From positions 138,756 through 202,755 of the forward strand of contig WTGJ01000027.1 in assembly GCA_011523615.1 (NCBI GenBank): DNA of 64,000 bases, given 5' to 3'. Made by a program: the position numbers and the translations under genes. The notes beneath the pieces were generated by a model. It ran no database searches. It saw nothing but the letters and a program-made list of their open reading frames with translations, and was not told the DNA's origin. This stretch comes from Chloroflexota bacterium. Its GTDB lineage: Bacteria > Chloroflexota > Anaerolineae > Aggregatilineales > Phototrophicaceae. Of the stretch, positions 1 to 8,445 are shown piece after piece; position 1 is the stretch's first letter; the number at the start of each line of letters is the position of its first letter.

Positions 1-276
1 GCCGGTTCCGCCGTCATCCTGGTCTGGCGGTTGGGGCGCTTCATTGACGCCACTTCCAGGGAAATTTCCCTACTTTCCGGGGATGCGAGAGAAACCGCCC
101 GCATCGCGCAGGAAAGCATTGAGACGCTCCATCGACTGCTGGTCCAACCCGTATTGCAACTCCACGCATTGTGGGTGGAGTTGAAAGGCTTGGTCAAAGC
201 ATGGCTGGGATTCAAGCAGGCGATGGCCGAATCGGAGAAACCGGCGCCGGTTCAAACCGATCCGGATTCCAGCTGA
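1..276 (+). CDS. C-terminal fragment of a membrane-anchored helical protein (5' end outside window)
   Basis: The frame is open from the first base, so the gene enters from the left edge and only its last 91 residues are visible. It opens with a hydrophobic stretch (AGSAVILVW) that looks like the end of a membrane helix. A basic residue and a long amphipathic, probably coiled-coil region follow, then a short Pro/Asp-rich tail. This one-helix-plus-coil layout resembles DUF948-type proteins, but I do not recognise the family firmly. It converges on the NAD(P)HX epimerase/dehydratase gene, and the two 3' ends overlap by 25 bases. Confidence 0.5.
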   Translation, partial: AGSAVILVWRLGRFIDATSREISLLSGDARETARIAQESIETLHRLLVQPVLQLHALWVELKGLVKAWLGFKQAMAESEKPAPVQTDPDSS

Positions 277-1892
277 GAAAAAGCAGCTCCCAACGCATCG
301 ATCACATCACTGGCGATCACGGAACGAGCCGAGCCAACCCGTTCCTCGGCCTGGATGCCGGCGAGGGCATGGAGGATGCCGCCGGCAATCGCCGCCTCCT
401 CCGCCTCACAGCCCTGGGCCAAGAAGGCGCTGATGATGCCACTCAGTGCATCGCCAGTGCCCGCGGTCGCCAAAGCAGCCAGCTGGAAGGGCAACACCGC
501 ATTCGGCCGATTCGGTGACGCGATCACGGTGTAAGCGCCTTTCAGTAACAGGGTGACATCCCAAACTGTGCTGTATCGTGTCGCCAGTTCCCAGCGATTG
601 CTCTGGATCTCTGCCAGCGATAGACCACTGAGGCGGGCAAATTCGCGCTGATGTGGGGTGATGACTGCCGAGGGCGGGAGTCGTTTGAACCAATCGGGTC
701 GCTGTGCACAGAGGTTCAGTCCGTCGGCATCGATGACCAGGGGAGGTAAGCGGGTGTCGAGCAATGCCGAGAGGAAATCCAGCGTCTCCGCAGCCAGACC
801 CATCCCAGGGCCGAGGACGACAGCGTCGACTCTGGGCAAGCGATCTTGGATGATGGGTATCGATCGGGGAGAAAAAGCGCCCTGATCGGGGATGGGCAAC
901 CACACCGCTTCCAGCAGTTGGCCGGCCAGCACTTCTCGCGCGGCGCTGGGACAAGCGATGTGGATCAATCCTGCCCCACACCGCTGGGCCGCCCTGGCAG
1001 CCAGGGCAATGGCGCCGATGTATTGCTGACATCCGGCGATGATCAACACGCTGCCATTGCTGCGTTTGTCACTGAAATTGCTTCGCACCGGTAGCCGTTT
1101 TCTCAAGGAGTTGGCTGTGATCAGTCGATGAGCAGCCAGATCCGCTTCGGCGAATCTCTCCGTCACTCCCAGTGTGGCCACCGTGATTCGCCCGACAAAT
1201 GGGGCGGAATTCTCACGAAAAAAACCAGGTTTGGGGCTGAGGAAGGTCATCGTTTCATCCGCGCGGAGAATGTGCGGGTCATGCGCTCCCGTGTCGACGT
1301 CGAAACCGCTGGGGCAATCGACAGCGATCAGGTAAGGAGCTGACTGGGTGGGTATGGGCTGAGTCAATTCTACATAGGAGGGTGGCTGAGAAAGCCGATC
1401 CGATAGCGCGTTGCGCACGGTACGCAGCATTTGCACGGCATCTTCCGGTAAAGGGAGGCGCAAGCCAATGCCGAACAAAGCATCGACGATGACATCAGCA
1501 TTTGCCGTCCATTGCGCCAACCGCTTTAGGGCATCCTTTTGCACAGCGCAAAGCGATTCCACACCGGCATGGGCTGCCTGTCGGGCCAAGGGGTCGTCCC
1601 TCTGGCGCAGGAAACAAGCGCTGACTCGGTGGTGGGTGTGGCTGGCGAGTTCTCGTGCGGCAACCAATCCATCCCCGCCATTGTTGCCCGGGCCAACGAG
1701 AAAGAGGATGGAATGGGATGATTGGAGCGGCAAGTGGCTTTGGATGCGATCGGCCAACGCTTTGCCAGCACGCTCCATCATCTCGGCATAAGAAATGCCC
1801 TGAGATGCCGCTTTCTCTTCCAGCTGGCGCAGTGCTTGGGCGCTGAGGATGGGAAATGTATCGCTGCCGGGTGGGGTGGTGAACGAATTCAC
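252..1892 (-). CDS. nnr: Bifunctional NAD(P)H-hydrate epimerase / ADP-dependent NAD(P)H-hydrate dehydratase
   Basis: This 546-residue protein repairs damaged NADHX and NADPHX. The N-terminal YjeF_N epimerase domain (about residues 15-240) has the signature GPGNNGGDG at 67-75. The C-terminal ribokinase-fold dehydratase domain (about 260-540) has the ITPHQREF segment and a GTGDALSG motif near residue 480, whose Asp is the expected catalytic base. Length and domain order match the fused bacterial form. Its ATG overlaps the stop of the upstream prenyl synthase by 4 bases, so the two are probably co-translated. Confidence 0.96.
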   Translation of the reverse strand: MNSFTTPPGSDTFPILSAQALRQLEEKAASQGISYAEMMERAGKALADRIQSHLPLQSSHSILFLVGPGNNGGDGLVAARELASHTHHRVSACFLRQRDDPLARQAAHAGVESLCAVQKDALKRLAQWTANADVIVDALFGIGLRLPLPEDAVQMLRTVRNALSDRLSQPPSYVELTQPIPTQSAPYLIAVDCPSGFDVDTGAHDPHILRADETMTFLSPKPGFFRENSAPFVGRITVATLGVTERFAEADLAAHRLITANSLRKRLPVRSNFSDKRSNGSVLIIAGCQQYIGAIALAARAAQRCGAGLIHIACPSAAREVLAGQLLEAVWLPIPDQGAFSPRSIPIIQDRLPRVDAVVLGPGMGLAAETLDFLSALLDTRLPPLVIDADGLNLCAQRPDWFKRLPPSAVITPHQREFARLSGLSLAEIQSNRWELATRYSTVWDVTLLLKGAYTVIASPNRPNAVLPFQLAALATAGTGDALSGIISAFLAQGCEAEEAAIAGGILHALAGIQAEERVGSARSVIASDVIDALGAAFSQLESGSV

Positions 1893-2815
1893 GTCTGCCG
1901 ATGGACGATGAAATTTGCCAAATCCAACAACTCATGTTTTGCCGCTGTATCCGGGAGATTGCAAATCGCTTTCTCTGCTTTTGCGATGTGTTGGGCAGCC
2001 TGGGCCCGGCCCGCTTTGATCGCCGCCCCTTCGTTTTCCAGGAGTTTCCGCGTGAGCACGTCCAATTCTTTGGAATTTTGTATCGCCGCGACGCCTTTGC
2101 CTTGCTGCCGGTCACGACCGACGGTTTTGCCGAGCGTTTGGTCGGTACTGGTGAGGTCCAGAATATCATCGGTGATCTGAAATGCCATGCCCAGGTGATA
2201 ACCGAATTCACCGAGCGCTGCTGCCCATGCATCTTTCGCAACCATGCTTGCCCCCATGGAAGCGGCCGCTTGGAACAGCGCCGCCGTCTTTAAGGAGATG
2301 ATCCGCAGATACGTTCCTCGGTTCAAGGAATTGTCCGCCACCGCGCTCGCTTGCAGAGTTTCGCCTTCTACCAACGCTACCGCAGCTCGCGCCAACTCTA
2401 TGTTCAGATCACCGTAGGGGGCCATCAGCTCATAGACTTTCGTGAATAGAAAATCGCCAGTGAGCAGCGCAAAGGTCCTGCCCCAAACGGCGTTGATCGA
2501 AGGGCGGCCCCGGCGCACCAAACCATGGTCGTTGATATCGTCGTGCACCACGCTCGCGGAGTGCATCAGTTCCACGGCAGTAGCGACATCGATGGCATCT
2601 GCCAGTTGCTCGCCACCGACAGCCAGGTGACTCAACAGGGTGAGGCGGGGGCGCAGCCGTTTGCCGCCGGCCTCCAGCAAGTGCAAACTCGCTTCATGCA
2701 AAACGGTGACTTCACTCTGGACGACCTGGAGCAATCGCTGTTCCACCGCTGCCAGGGCATCACGAATTTGTTCTTCCATCGCGCTGACTTGTAAGGTAGA
2801 TGTGTGAGATTCCAT
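1889..2815 (-). CDS. Polyprenyl (trans-isoprenyl) diphosphate synthase, long-chain type
   Basis: This 308-residue protein extends allylic diphosphates with isopentenyl diphosphate to make an isoprenoid chain, probably a quinone side chain or similar. The first Asp-rich motif appears as VHDDINDHG, followed by RRGRPSIN. The second is QITDDILD, near residue 215, and GGKRLRP sits near residue 50. DDxxD in both motifs fits the heptaprenyl/octaprenyl (IspB/HepT) group; chain length cannot be read from sequence. It lies 103 bases after homoserine kinase on the same strand, with its own promoter-like element, and overlaps nnr by 4 bases. A second prenyl synthase lies at 29441. Confidence 0.93.
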   Translation of the reverse strand: MESHTSTLQVSAMEEQIRDALAAVEQRLLQVVQSEVTVLHEASLHLLEAGGKRLRPRLTLLSHLAVGGEQLADAIDVATAVELMHSASVVHDDINDHGLVRRGRPSINAVWGRTFALLTGDFLFTKVYELMAPYGDLNIELARAAVALVEGETLQASAVADNSLNRGTYLRIISLKTAALFQAAASMGASMVAKDAWAAALGEFGYHLGMAFQITDDILDLTSTDQTLGKTVGRDRQQGKGVAAIQNSKELDVLTRKLLENEGAAIKAGRAQAAQHIAKAEKAICNLPDTAAKHELLDLANFIVHRQT

Positions 2816-2843
2816 GAATGACCGTTGGCCTGGTGAGGAACAA

Positions 2844-2896
2844 ATCGTTCAGAACGATCTGAATTTAGTATAAATGAAATGCGAATGAATCGCCAA
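2844..2896 (-). promoter_or_regulatory. Promoter-like element with a perfect 15-base palindrome (candidate operator) before the prenyl synthase
   Basis: On the minus strand there is a -35-like TTGGCG (2891-2896), an 18-base spacer and a -10-like TATACT (2867-2872). Eight bases further on is the perfect inverted repeat ATCGTTC-A-GAACGAT (2844-2858), which would cover the start of the transcript. That arrangement is typical of a repressor site. No regulator that would bind it is obvious nearby. Confidence 0.5.
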
Positions 2897-2918
2897 ATAA
2901 CCGCTGCTTTTAGGATCG

Positions 2919-3857
2919 CTAATGGGGCTCAATCAAGTGCGCTCCCCGGTCGCTGATTCGCGTGAGGAAGGTTTGGCAAGGGATGTGCTGGTTCTGATAT
3001 ACCTCACTCACCGCTTGCGCACAACGGGCGGCTGCGCTGTGATTCGCACAGAACGCACAGAGAGTGGGTCCTGCGCCGCTGATGATCAATCCATAGGCGC
3101 CGGCTGCCTTCGCTGCCCGACGGGCTTCATCCAAAGCGAGGATCAAGTCTCTTCGCGCCGGTTCGATGATTGTGTCACTTTCCATCGCCTGAACAGCGGC
3201 TCGCAGATCGTTGTGGTGCAAAGCGTCGATCAATCGTCCTAAAGCCGCAGTTTGTTGGACGAGTTGCTTCAAAGGGACGCACTGCGGCAGAAGGGCACGG
3301 GCACTTGCCGTCGCGATGGGAATTTCCGGTGTGATCAGACAGAGCACAAGATCCGTTGGGATGGGGAGTGCTTGTACGGTTTCACCGCTCAGCAGGACGA
3401 TCCCACCATACAGCGCCGGCGCAACGTTATCGGCATGGCGGCCGCTCACCGCTGCTTCCGCTTCCAGGCATACAGAAAGCAATGCTGAGCGCTGGAGTGG
3501 TTTCCCCAGCAGGGCGTTGACGGCGACGGCCGCCGCCACCGCACTGGCAGCGCTGCTGCCGAGACCGCTGGCCAACGGCAAACCCTTCTCGATGATCAAC
3601 TCAATGCCAACCGGATCAGCGACCTTCTGCAACACGCCTTCTGCGGCAATCACGGCCGTATTTCGTCTGTCTCGGGGTAGCTTTCCCGCATCACCGTGAA
3701 TTTCTACAATGCGAACCCCGGCGCGGTCGCTCCGCATTGCGGTGACTCGGTCTCCCGGCTCATTCACAGCCAAGCCGAGGATATCGAAACCGACGCCCAG
3801 ATTGGCGACGGTGGCGGGAGCGAACGCGCTGATGCGCTCTATCTTACCTGCTTCCAT
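2919..3857 (-). CDS. thrB: Homoserine kinase
   Basis: This 312-residue GHMP-family kinase phosphorylates L-homoserine, the step before threonine synthase. The GHMP ATP-binding motif PLASGLGSSAASAV lies at about residues 93-106, the N-terminal PATVANLGVGFD motif at 14-25, and the C-terminal GAYGLIISGAGPT segment near 255-267. It is divergent from threonine synthase with only 35 bases between the two starts, so both ends of the threonine branch probably share one control region. Confidence 0.96.
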   Translation of the reverse strand: MEAGKIERISAFAPATVANLGVGFDILGLAVNEPGDRVTAMRSDRAGVRIVEIHGDAGKLPRDRRNTAVIAAEGVLQKVADPVGIELIIEKGLPLASGLGSSAASAVAAAVAVNALLGKPLQRSALLSVCLEAEAAVSGRHADNVAPALYGGIVLLSGETVQALPIPTDLVLCLITPEIPIATASARALLPQCVPLKQLVQQTAALGRLIDALHHNDLRAAVQAMESDTIIEPARRDLILALDEARRAAKAAGAYGLIISGAGPTLCAFCANHSAAARCAQAVSEVYQNQHIPCQTFLTRISDRGAHLIEPH

Positions 3858-3892
3858 GTATGCTATCTTACGCCAGCAACCATGAGTGTGCT

Positions 3893-5176
3893 ATGAAAAG
3901 TTGGTTGGAGTGCATCTCTTGTTCTGCAAGGATGCCCCTCACAGAGCGCCATTTCCTCTGTCCAAATTGTGATTCTTTGCTGGATGTGCGGCATGATTTT
4001 GCTCATCTCAGGGCAGATACCCTGCGGGATCGTTTCGCGGAACGATTGGGCAGCGCCGACTTGCCTTACAGCAGTGGAGTTTGGCGCTATAAGGAGTTGG
4101 TTTGGCCGGAGCTGGATGACGCCGCGATCATCAGTCACCCAGAAGGCAACACGAATTTGTACCATTCAGTTTCCCTGGGTAAATGCGCCGATGTTTCGCA
4201 GATATGGTTCAAGCACGAAGGAGAGAACCCCACCGGTTCATTCAAAGATCGCGGCATGACGGGCGCAATCACCCACGCGATTGCCGTGGGTGCGCGTCGC
4301 CTGGCCTGCGCTTCCACCGGCAATACGGCTTCTTCACTGGCTTCCTATGCGGCAAAAGCCAATCTACCTTGCATCGTCTTCGTTCATCGTGCGGGCGTTT
4401 CAGAGAGCAAACAAGCGCAAATGTTGGATTATGGTGCGACCGTCTTGCATATCGACACCGATTTCGACACCAATTTGGCGCTAGTACGGCAAATTGCGGA
4501 AAGTGGCCATGCTTACCTCGCCAATTCGCTCAATCCCATGCGTTTGGAGGGGCAGAAAACCATCATCTTTGAGTCATTGCAACAATTGAACTGGGCCGTG
4601 CCGGATTGGATCATCGTGCCGGGCGGCAATCTCGGCAATGTTTCTGCTTTTGGCAAAGCGCTGACCGAGTTGCATTCCCTGAGCATGATCCGCGATCTGC
4701 CGCGGCTGGCGGTGATCCAGGCGGAAGGGGCCAGCCCTTTTTATCGCAGTTATCAAAATGACTACGCGCCGCTGGATGTAAAACCCGCGCAAACCCTGGC
4801 CAGCGCGATTCGCATTGGGCAGCCAATCAATTTTCCTAAAGCGGTTCGCGCCCTGCGCGCTACGGAAGGCGTTGTGGAATGTGTGGGAGATGACGAGATA
4901 TTGGATGCGCGTTCTTTGTTGGGTCGGCACGGAATCGGCTGCGAACCCGCTTCTGCCGCGACTTACGCCGGGCTCCTCAAACTGCGCAAGGCCGGTGTCA
5001 TCTCTGCGGAAGAAACCGTGCTTTGTGTGCTGACCGGCCATGGGCTGAAAGATACTCAGACAGCCATCGCTTACCACATGGCGGAGTTACCGGAAATCGC
5101 GGGGAAGTACCTGAATCAGCCGGTTCCGGTTGAGGGGGACGTCTCGGCAATCCTGGCTGCTCTGCAATGGCAGTGA
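3893..5176 (+). CDS. thrC: Threonine synthase
   Basis: This PLP enzyme turns O-phosphohomoserine into threonine. I chose the ATG at 3893 (MKSWLECISC), which matches the usual N-terminus; the frame stays open upstream to 3860. The N-terminus carries two Cys pairs (C7/C10 and C23/C26) that form a zinc-ribbon-like module, as in the longer threonine synthases. The PLP lysine is K118 in NPTGSFKDRG, and the phosphate loop STGNTASS follows near residue 140. The protein is 427 residues long. It is divergent from thrB and convergent with the cystathionine gamma-synthase-like gene, 15 bases away. Confidence 0.96.
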   Translation: MKSWLECISCSARMPLTERHFLCPNCDSLLDVRHDFAHLRADTLRDRFAERLGSADLPYSSGVWRYKELVWPELDDAAIISHPEGNTNLYHSVSLGKCADVSQIWFKHEGENPTGSFKDRGMTGAITHAIAVGARRLACASTGNTASSLASYAAKANLPCIVFVHRAGVSESKQAQMLDYGATVLHIDTDFDTNLALVRQIAESGHAYLANSLNPMRLEGQKTIIFESLQQLNWAVPDWIIVPGGNLGNVSAFGKALTELHSLSMIRDLPRLAVIQAEGASPFYRSYQNDYAPLDVKPAQTLASAIRIGQPINFPKAVRALRATEGVVECVGDDEILDARSLLGRHGIGCEPASAATYAGLLKLRKAGVISAEETVLCVLTGHGLKDTQTAIAYHMAELPEIAGKYLNQPVPVEGDVSAILAALQWQ

Positions 5177-5191
5177 AGGATCCTGCGCCGG

Positions 5192-6412
5192 CTAATGGAC
5201 CGCTGCCAACGCTTGCGTCAAATCCGCGATGAGATCTGCCGCATCCTCTATGCCCACGGCGAAGCGGACCAGATTGTCGTGCATGTTCAGCTCCTGTCGC
5301 TCCCTGGGCGTCTTTTCGTAATAGCTCATCAAGGCAGGCTGCTCGATCAGACTTTCGACACCACCGAGGCTGGGCGCGATATATGGGATGCGCAGCCGAT
5401 CGATGAAGCGACTGGTTTGTTGTAGATCGCCATGGATGGTGAAACTGACGACGCCGCCGTAGCCATCCATTTGTTCTTTCGCGATGTGATGTTCCGGGTG
5501 TGAGGACAGGCCGGGGTACCAAACTTGCTCGATGGCCGGGTGTTCTTCCAGGAAATTCGCGACGTGCATTGCGGTTTCATTTTGTTGTTGGACGCGCAAA
5601 CCGAGCGTCTTGATGCCTCGCTCCAGGAGGTAAGCGCTGTGCGGGTCCAGCACACTGCCCAATACGCCGCGCGCGTCTTTGAGGGCGCGGATGTGTTGCG
5701 ACCGACCCACGATCACGCCGCCCATCATATCATTGTGGCCGGAGAAATATTTGGTCGCGCTGTGCATGACGAAATCCACCCCCCATTCCAAGGGCCGTTG
5801 GTTGACCGGAGTGGCGAAGGTGCTATCGATGATGGTCAGGGTTCGGCTCCGTTTCCCTATGGCAGCGAAACGTTCCATATTGACCACATGCAGGTATGGA
5901 TTGGTCGGACTTTCGGTGATCAAGAAGCGAGTTTTGCCCGGGCGGATCGCTCCCTCCAGGGCGTCATAATCGCCTGCGGGTACGATGCTGGTGGCTATAC
6001 CCAATCTGCGCAGATAGGTCTGACAAAATTGTCGGGTGCGGCGATAACAATCATCCGTCATGACGATGTGTGCACCGCTGGGCAAGACAGCGAGGAGGAG
6101 GGTCGTGATGGCCGCCATGCCAGAACCATAGAGCACCGCATCTTCGCCCGCGTCCAGCTCAGCCAAACGGCGTTCCACGGCAGCGATCGTCGGATTCCCA
6201 TAGCGACCGTATTCGCCACGATCGACCCCATCACCCCAGACTTTGCTTTCCATGAAATCCACAAGTTCCTGGGTATTGCGGAAGGTGTAGGTTGCGGTTT
6301 GGACGATCGGCGTGGTCAGCGAATGATAGCCTTTGATGCGTTGACTGCCGCTATGAACGGAACGCGTGCTCTGACCCCTTTCGCTGTCTGTTTCGCTTGG
6401 TTTCGTTGCCAT
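5192..6412 (-). CDS. metB: Cystathionine gamma-synthase-like PLP enzyme (trans-sulfuration, methionine pathway)
   Basis: This 406-residue enzyme belongs to the Cys/Met-metabolism PLP family. The start at 6412 is chosen because AGGAG lies about 7 bases upstream; the frame stays open further 5' through the riboswitch and is not coding there. The PLP lysine is K221 in SATKYFSGHND. Sequences such as DDCYRRTR, TESPTNPYL and DSTFATPVNQ resemble the plant-type cystathionine gamma-synthases. Cystathionine lyase, methionine lyase or O-acetylhomoserine sulfhydrylase cannot be excluded from motifs alone. The SAM riboswitch upstream and the neighbouring homoserine kinase favour methionine synthesis. Confidence 0.88.
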   Translation of the reverse strand: MATKPSETDSERGQSTRSVHSGSQRIKGYHSLTTPIVQTATYTFRNTQELVDFMESKVWGDGVDRGEYGRYGNPTIAAVERRLAELDAGEDAVLYGSGMAAITTLLLAVLPSGAHIVMTDDCYRRTRQFCQTYLRRLGIATSIVPAGDYDALEGAIRPGKTRFLITESPTNPYLHVVNMERFAAIGKRSRTLTIIDSTFATPVNQRPLEWGVDFVMHSATKYFSGHNDMMGGVIVGRSQHIRALKDARGVLGSVLDPHSAYLLERGIKTLGLRVQQQNETAMHVANFLEEHPAIEQVWYPGLSSHPEHHIAKEQMDGYGGVVSFTIHGDLQQTSRFIDRLRIPYIAPSLGGVESLIEQPALMSYYEKTPRERQELNMHDNLVRFAVGIEDAADLIADLTQALAAVH

Positions 6413-6445
6413 TGACACTCTCCTTTTCCGTATTCGAGTGTCCAA

Positions 6446-6473
6446 CAAAAAGAGACTTCCTGGGTGAAGTCTC
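6446..6473 (-). terminator. Intrinsic terminator (attenuator) of the SAM riboswitch
   Basis: On the minus strand an 8-bp perfect stem GAGACTTC / GAAGTCTC (6466-6473 with 6452-6459) closes a 6-base loop and is followed by TTTTTG. It lies between the SAM aptamer and the ribosome binding site of the metB-like gene. High SAM should therefore cause premature termination. Confidence 0.9.
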
Positions 6474-6490
6474 ATCGAGTTGCCTGTTGC

Positions 6491-6588
6491 TCTCATCTGC
6501 CAGATTGCTCTGCCGGACTTGGCACCTTCCCAATGCTGGGGGTTGCCGCGGAATCAAAGGGCCGTTCCCTCCTCCGCTCTCGATAAGA
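6491..6588 (-). ncRNA. SAM-I (S-box) riboswitch aptamer
   Basis: Read on the minus strand, the element starts with CTTATCGAGAG and continues with GGAGGGAACGGCCC, GATTCCGCGGCAACC, AAGGTGCCAAGTCC and a closing GATGAG. These are the conserved S-box blocks in the right order. P1 pairs CTTATC (6582-6587) with GATGAG (6492-6497). The aptamer is followed by an intrinsic terminator and then the metB-like gene, the normal layout for SAM-repressed methionine genes. Confidence 0.93.
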
Positions 6589-6620
6589 TGGAATTGTTAA
6601 GCTTCGGTACGCCTATGGGC

Positions 6621-6649
6621 AGGATAGTGGATTTGCCGACGCTCTGCAA
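6621..6649 (-). promoter_or_regulatory. Candidate promoter of the SAM-riboswitch transcript
   Basis: On the minus strand TTGCAG (6644-6649) and TATCCT (6621-6626) are spaced by 17 bases. This puts the start about 25 bases before the aptamer. The match to consensus is moderate, so position is the main support. Confidence 0.4.
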
Positions 6650-6657
6650 GGCATAAC

Positions 6658-6948
6658 TCAGAGCAGTTCATGCCTCGTCTGTGTGATCTGAACCTGGGGA
6701 TAATTTCTCGTTAGCCATTTCTCAACGGAGGCCAATTGTTTTTGCACTTGTGCGCCGCTCGCACTGATGGTGACGATGGCGATGGTTGCCGATTGCCAAA
6801 GTTCATGATCATCGACCTCGGCTGCCGCGTAGTTCCCAGAATCTCGCAATCGTGTGAGCAGTGATTTCATGATGCGACGTTTATCCTTCAAGGAATGCAC
6901 CGCCGGTAGCCAGAGATTCATCGTCGCAATGCCTATGGTCGTGCCCAT
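6658..6948 (-). CDS. DUF503 family protein (YlxP-like)
   Basis: This 96-residue protein matches the small DUF503 family. It has an N-terminal beta strand (IGIATMNLWLP), the diagnostic HSLKDKRRIMKSL segment at about residues 18-30, and a central AAAEVDDHELWQSATIAI region. YlxP of Firmicutes is encoded near ribosome-maturation genes; its exact function was not settled to my knowledge. Here it stands alone, divergent from the LysM/M23 gene. Confidence 0.85.
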   Translation of the reverse strand: MGTTIGIATMNLWLPAVHSLKDKRRIMKSLLTRLRDSGNYAAAEVDDHELWQSATIAIVTISASGAQVQKQLASVEKWLTRNYPQVQITQTRHELL

Positions 6949-7032
6949 ATTTGCCCGTCTCTGATCGGCACCATGTTAGCAGAATCAAACCGCAGCGACG
7001 GCATTTCTGCTTCCATCGCGTACAATGTGGAT

Positions 7033-8445
7033 ATGATTCCAGCGCACCTTTCGCAGCGTAAAATGTGGCGGATTGTCGCTCTTTTCCTCATGATTTTGCT
7101 CTGTTTTGGCGTTACCGAGGCGCAGGAAGGCGTGGGTTTGTACCTGCACACGGTACAGCCCGGAGAAACTTTGGCGAGCGTCGCACAGAGCGCAGGAACG
7201 ACGGTTGCGGTCATCCAACGCATCAATGCGCTTGCGGAAGAAACCCTGCAAACCGGGCAAGAATTGTGGCTCCCGGCCAGGCACACCGCGATCGAGCATC
7301 GAGTCCAACCGGGGGATACGCTATATGGCATTGCAGCACTCTATGGTTTGGATGCTGCCGAAATCGCCGCTTTGAATGATATGGAACTACACGATTTGAT
7401 ATATGTCGATCAGTTGTTGCGATTGCGGGTCGTTTCCGTAGATCTGCTGAAGGCCAACCCCTTCACGCTCGTGCACAGCGTCCAACCAGGGGAGACCTTG
7501 TCGGCAATTGTCCGGCGATACGACGTCCCATTTGAACAATTGATTCTCGTCAATGAAATCGAAGACCCGTCCTTGCTATACGTGGGTGCCGAATTGCGCA
7601 TCCCGGGCTGGGAGATATTGTTCGCCCCGAAAGGTTTGCCTTCTGTGGTAGAAGCGATTGATCTGCGGCCTACACCGCTCCGAGAAGGGGAAACGGCACG
7701 GCTATGGATCAGAACGGATCGGGCGTTTCAGGTATCGGTTCGGTTTCTCGGAAAGGATTACCCCGCTCATGCAGTGGAAAACGGCCGGGAACATTTCATC
7801 CTGCTGAGCGTACCGGTATTCACCGAAGCAGCGCTGGAACAGATGGAAGTCACCCTGCTTGCGCTGGACGAGAATGAGCAACACTCATTCATCTTGCAAG
7901 CACAAGTCCTAGCGAGCCATTTTGGTGAGGAGAGCATCAATCTCTTGGCGGATCGGCTGAACTTACTGGATGCAGAATTAGAAGCTGCCGAAAATGAGAG
8001 AATCCGCTCGATCATGTCAGGCGTTCAGCCCTGGCGCAGCTTTGGTGGGGGGATGAAAGCACCCGTTGCCGGTTCGGTGATCTCTGATTTTGGCACGCGG
8101 CGTTCCTACAACGGGGGGCCTTTCGACCGTTTTCACAGCGGTACGGATTTTACGGCAACCCTCGGCGCACCCGTTTTTGCCGCGGCACCCGGAGTCGTGG
8201 TGATGGCGGAACGATTGGCGGTGCGTGGGCTGGCCACCATCATCGATCACGGTTGGGGCGTCTATACCGGTTATTGGCACCAGGATAGTCTTGCCGTTGG
8301 GGTCGGGCAAACGGTCAACGTTGGGCAAATCATCGGCGTCATCGGCAACACGGGTCGGGTATCGGGCGTGCACTTGCACTGGGAGCTCTGGGTCAATGGC
8401 GTCCCGGTGAATCCGCTGCAATGGTTGGAAGAAGTGTTTCCTTAA
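7033..8445 (+). CDS. Secreted LysM-M23 peptidoglycan endopeptidase-like protein
   Basis: This is an exported cell-wall protein of about 470 residues. A signal peptide (core IVALFLMILLCFG, likely cut after VTEA) is followed by three LysM repeats, beginning HTVQPGETL, EHRVQPGDTL and HSVQPGETL, within about residues 38-190. A linker domain comes next, then a C-terminal M23 domain (about 330-465). The M23 zinc ligands are visible as HSGTDF and HLHWE, so the domain should be catalytically competent. The start could also be the ATG at 7063; the frame is open to 6973. Its stop overlaps that of the next, opposite-strand gene. Confidence 0.93.
   Translation: MIPAHLSQRKMWRIVALFLMILLCFGVTEAQEGVGLYLHTVQPGETLASVAQSAGTTVAVIQRINALAEETLQTGQELWLPARHTAIEHRVQPGDTLYGIAALYGLDAAEIAALNDMELHDLIYVDQLLRLRVVSVDLLKANPFTLVHSVQPGETLSAIVRRYDVPFEQLILVNEIEDPSLLYVGAELRIPGWEILFAPKGLPSVVEAIDLRPTPLREGETARLWIRTDRAFQVSVRFLGKDYPAHAVENGREHFILLSVPVFTEAALEQMEVTLLALDENEQHSFILQAQVLASHFGEESINLLADRLNLLDAELEAAENERIRSIMSGVQPWRSFGGGMKAPVAGSVISDFGTRRSYNGGPFDRFHSGTDFTATLGAPVFAAAPGVVVMAERLAVRGLATIIDHGWGVYTGYWHQDSLAVGVGQTVNVGQIIGVIGNTGRVSGVHLHWELWVNGVPVNPLQWLEEVFP

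Noticed and set aside
252-4000. Many long plus-strand open frames opposite nnr, the prenyl synthase and thrB
   Set aside because: They have low-complexity Arg/Ser/Ala compositions typical of antisense shadows in GC-rich genes and no family motifs.
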